A DNA stretch of 64,000 bases from Candidatus Sericytochromatia bacterium (GTDB lineage: Bacteria > Cyanobacteriota > Sericytochromatia > S15B-MN24 > JAQBPE01), in assembly GCA_035285325.1 (NCBI GenBank), contig JAYKJB010000057.1, positions 1-64,000 of the forward strand, given 5' to 3'. Below are positions 61,329 to 64,000 of the stretch, one piece after another (position 1 is the stretch's first letter; each line of letters begins with the position of its first letter). Made by a program: the position numbers and the translations under genes. The notes under the pieces were generated by a model. It was not told the DNA's origin. It was given only the letters and a program-made list of their open reading frames with translations, and did no database searches.

Positions 61329-63514
61329 CGCCCAGCCTCCAGCACCTGTTGGGCCCCCAGCATCGACACCAGCAGGTTGGGCAGTTCCCCCTGTTGCTCG
61401 CGGCCCTCTTCATCCGTCAGGCAGGCGTGAACCCACAGGCAGGTTTCCACCTTCAAGCAACACGTCATCAGGACCCGCGCGAGCTTTTCCGAGGCGTCCA
61501 GGTGCTCCTCATCCAGCGTGTAGAGGCCGGGCGGACGCGCCAGCGAGAGGAGACGGGCATTGGTGAATTCACGCCGATCGGATTTCCACCAGCTCTCCGC
61601 TCCAAAGTCGAGTAAGAACAGATGGGAGAGGCGTTCCGCCGGCTCACTGAAGCCCTTTTCGGAGAGCTGACTGGCGGTGGCCAGCATGACGGCTCCACGG
61701 TGGGGCTCGCGCTGAAAAAACGGGCGCTCGGCCACCGGCTGGTCACGCAGGAAGGTCAGGAATCGAGCCCCCCAATCAGGCGGCGACTGGTGCAGGCGCG
61801 ACTCGATCTCACGAAAACGCGCCGCCAGCTCGATCAATTGCCCCATCTGGCTCACCTCTCGGGCCTGTTGTTCATCCAAGGGATCCGCCAGCGCCAGGAA
61901 CGGGGCCCACACCTGGGTAAAGGCTTCCCGCAGAACGCTTTCCGGGTCCGTTGCCAGCAGCGGCGTATCGACGAAACGATGGAGGCTGGCGTAGCGGGCC
62001 AGAGCCTGGTCGCTCAGCCCCGCCGTCAAGCCATCCGGCGGAACAAGCGCCCCATCCTGATAAAACTCCGCCTCGCGACGGGCCAGTTGCAGGGGATTGA
62101 GACCGGTCACCGCTTCCAGCAGTTCGATCACCTCGAAGCGCGAGGGCGCCGGCCCCCAATCGGGCTGCGCCAGACGCGCCAGGGTGAGCAGCAAACGCGG
62201 CGCACGGTGGTCGCTCAGCATGGTGGTCCCCGCGAAAACGTAGAGGGGATACCCCAGGCGCGCCAGACGCACCCGCAGGGAGAAAATCAACATGGGACTC
62301 AGGGCCGGCACGACCAGGGCAACCTGGTCAGGGGGCGTGTGCATCAGCACCTGGGCGAGATCCGCCGCGACGCGGTCCAGCATTTCCAGCGTGCCGCTGG
62401 CATCCAGCCGAAGCGCCAGCGCCCCGGACGGCAGGTGAACCGTCTGGAATCCACCGGTCAAGGCCGCGCCGAAGGCCCTGCCGAGCGGCGCCAGCGGGGG
62501 CTCTGCCGTCTCGATCGTCTCCACCTCCTCCGCCACCTCCCAGGCCCGCCAAGGCGCCGCGCCCACATATTCACGCAAGCCCCCGCGATACGTCCAAGCC
62601 GCCGTTCCGGCGGCCGGATCGGACTTGGCGCTGGCCTCGCACCGAACGCCCACGGCACTCCAGGCCACCACCATGTCGAGCCAGCGGTGCGCTGATTCGT
62701 CGATGTCTTCCACCAGGACCAAACTGGTATTCCGGCAGAAGTGTTGCTGGTAAGCGGGCGCCGGCCATAGACAGTGGGTGTAGACGGCCAGCGCCAGCGC
62801 GTGGTCAAAAATCCGGGCACGCAGCATGGCATCGACATAGATGGCGGCCAGATGCGCCACCCGTGGGGCCGCCTCGGCGGCCGCTTCGATCTGGCCCGCG
62901 TGAAGGCGGTGCGCCACTGCTGCCATCCAGGGCTGTAGCGTCTCAGCCGGGGACGGTCCCCGCGCGGCCCAGTCCGGGTCGAGGCCCCCACCACTCATCG
63001 GCGCATGGGGCGCCGCCTCAGGCGGCCCGAGCAAGGGAAGGCCGTGTTCGATCGCGCGCGCCACGACGTCCAGGACCTGCAAGCGCTGAAAGGTCAGCGC
63101 GGAGCGAGCCCCAGGGATCAGGCCCCCATCCTCTTCCTGCCAGGCAGCCAGGAACCGCCCCAGCAGATACTGGCTGAGATCGATCGCCACGAAGGACGGC
63201 TCGAGGCGATTGTGTGCCAAGCCGGCTGGAAAGCCGGTCCGCGCCAGGGCCTCCTCCACCAGGGGCCACCAGATGCGAAGTTCCTCCTGAAGCCAGGCCA
63301 GGGACGTGACCACCCGGCGGGCCCCGGTCGGCGCGCTCAGTTCGTCGAGAAAAGGCCGCCACGCGCCCCAAGTGGCCGTCAAAACCAGAATTCGGTCGCT
63401 CGGCAGGCCGCCCTCAATCGCCTCCCGATAAGCCTGGCGCAAACGCCCACGCAAGGCCTCTCCGGGATAGCTCGTGAACAGGCGACGAAGGCCGCCGGGT
63501 CGCTCCCGCGTCAA
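61325..63514 (-). CDS. Degenerate helicase subunit resembling AddB/RecC
   Basis: A 729-residue protein with the general shape of a SF1 helicase but no P-loop: where Walker A should be, the N-terminus reads TSYPGEALRGRLRQAY, lacking G-K-[TS]. A motif II-like LVLVEDIDESAHRWLDMV remains, as does a QVALVVPALSPMLIFSLRVRLARLGYPLYVFAG stretch like the second motor domain. It lacks its own nuclease motifs at the C-terminus. This fits the RecC/AddB role of a non-motor scaffold that binds DNA. Start TTG overlaps the permease stop as TTGA. Family-level assignment is inference from layout and gene order. Confidence 0.72.
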   Translation of the reverse strand: MTRERPGGLRRLFTSYPGEALRGRLRQAYREAIEGGLPSDRILVLTATWGAWRPFLDELSAPTGARRVVTSLAWLQEELRIWWPLVEEALARTGFPAGLAHNRLEPSFVAIDLSQYLLGRFLAAWQEEDGGLIPGARSALTFQRLQVLDVVARAIEHGLPLLGPPEAAPHAPMSGGGLDPDWAARGPSPAETLQPWMAAVAHRLHAGQIEAAAEAAPRVAHLAAIYVDAMLRARIFDHALALAVYTHCLWPAPAYQQHFCRNTSLVLVEDIDESAHRWLDMVVAWSAVGVRCEASAKSDPAAGTAAWTYRGGLREYVGAAPWRAWEVAEEVETIETAEPPLAPLGRAFGAALTGGFQTVHLPSGALALRLDASGTLEMLDRVAADLAQVLMHTPPDQVALVVPALSPMLIFSLRVRLARLGYPLYVFAGTTMLSDHRAPRLLLTLARLAQPDWGPAPSRFEVIELLEAVTGLNPLQLARREAEFYQDGALVPPDGLTAGLSDQALARYASLHRFVDTPLLATDPESVLREAFTQVWAPFLALADPLDEQQAREVSQMGQLIELAARFREIESRLHQSPPDWGARFLTFLRDQPVAERPFFQREPHRGAVMLATASQLSEKGFSEPAERLSHLFLLDFGAESWWKSDRREFTNARLLSLARPPGLYTLDEEHLDASEKLARVLMTCCLKVETCLWVHACLTDEEGREQQGELPNLLVSMLGAQQVLEAGR

Positions 63515-64000
63515 GCGACCTCCTCGGGAGGCCTGGTCTCGAAGCGACGGCTAGCCCCCCGCATGCCCCATAGCAAGTAGATCGCGATTCCCAGGGCCAT
63601 CCAGACCGCGAAACGAATCCAGACTGCCGCAGGTAGACTGCTCATCAGCCAGAGATTGACGGCGATACCAGCCAAGGGCAATTCAGGCGAGAAAGGCACT
63701 CGGAACGGGCGAGGCAGATCGGGCCGCTCCCAGCGCAACACCAGGACGCCGAGGGACACCGCCGTGAAGGCGGCGAGCGTCCCGATGCTGACGAGATCGG
63801 CCAGGGCATCCAGCGGCACGGTCGCGGCCAACCCACCTGTGACCACCCCCAGCAGGATGGTGGCGGTCACAGGCACCCCCCGCCCGGCCGAAACGCGGCC
63901 CATCAGCGCGGGCATCAGGCCATCACGGGCCATCACGAACAGGATTCGGGTCTGGCCGATGGAAGCGACCAGGATCACGGCCAGCACCCCGACCACCGCC
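63511..64000 (-). CDS. Amino-acid permease (APC superfamily), C-terminal part
   Basis: At least 162 residues of a permease whose N-terminus lies beyond the window. About five transmembrane helices are visible; ASIGQTRILFVMARDGLMPALMGRVS is the typical APC/cationic-amino-acid-transporter motif before the eighth or ninth helix, and RPDLPRPFRVPF is the matching cytoplasmic loop. Its stop overlaps the start of the degenerate helicase gene by 4 bases, so it heads the same transcript, though a functional link with DNA repair is unlikely. Confidence 0.88.
   Translation of the reverse strand, partial: AVVGVLAVILVASIGQTRILFVMARDGLMPALMGRVSAGRGVPVTATILLGVVTGGLAATVPLDALADLVSIGTLAAFTAVSLGVLVLRWERPDLPRPFRVPFSPELPLAGIAVNLWLMSSLPAAVWIRFAVWMALGIAIYLLWGMRGASRRFETRPPEEVA

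Overview
This window is a GC-rich bacterial chromosome segment with almost no non-coding space. I read it as a member of the phylum Cyanobacteriota outside the oxygenic photosynthetic class, for example a Sericytochromatia-type lineage; this is inference. In favour are a Ycf46-type AAA protein, a DivIVA/ATPase-b-like coiled-coil gene directly after coaD as I recall from cyanobacteria, a YlqD protein, an ABC1 kinase, and at least 21 copies of the cyanobacterial HIP1 octamer GCGATCGC counted by eye. Against an ordinary oxygenic cyanobacterium are MqnA (futalosine menaquinone route) and the absence of any photosynthesis gene here. Lipoproteins, an outer-membrane-type protein, a SpoIID-domain protein and a lytic transglycosylase indicate a diderm envelope. 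No tRNA, rRNA, CRISPR array, insertion sequence or phage gene was seen.

Layout. 1-1.5 kb: 3' end of coaD, a coiled-coil gene and a small unknown gene. 1.5-4.1 kb (minus): cystathionine beta-synthase and a gamma-lyase/synthase, a transsulfuration pair. 4.3-8.9 kb: Ycf46-like ATPase, an unknown protein, a subtilisin-like lipoprotein and hpt. 8.97-15.1 kb: a promoter and about 210 nt of structured leader ending in an intrinsic terminator, then rimP-nusA-ylxR-infB-rbfA-truB. 15.1-18.4 kb: a phosphodiesterase-superfamily lipoprotein and a MATE exporter. 18.4-32 kb: TPR protein, C11 peptidase lipoprotein, TerB-like protein, aroA, isoaspartyl peptidase/asparaginase, an orphan lipoprotein, an outer-membrane protein, an adenylate cyclase, a polytopic membrane protein, lepB and a SpoIID protein.

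32-36.8 kb: a nucleotide-kinase-like gene and dnaE, which carries an in-frame 187-residue mini-intein at a site different from that of the classical cyanobacterial split intein. 37-46.9 kb: a small orphan gene with its own terminator, an ABC1 kinase, a DnaJ protein, a lytic transglycosylase, a phosphodiester-glycosidase-like protein, a predicted aminopeptidase, asnS and a D,D-carboxypeptidase. 47-52.5 kb (minus): ylqF, cyclase and GNAT genes in an overlapping run, and clpB with a near-consensus promoter. 52.7-54.6 kb: two overlapping tandem lipoproteins that share a C-terminal domain, then ylqD.

54.6-64 kb (minus): a tightly overlapping run of permease, AddB/RecC-like degenerate helicase, UvrD-type helicase and Fe-S PD-(D/E)XK nuclease, followed by recJ. 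This looks like a double-strand-break processing machine in which the nuclease is a separate polypeptide. A coiled-coil gene and mqnA follow. The points most worth a second look are this three-part helicase-nuclease operon, the dnaE mini-intein, the rimP leader RNA and the HIP1 enrichment.
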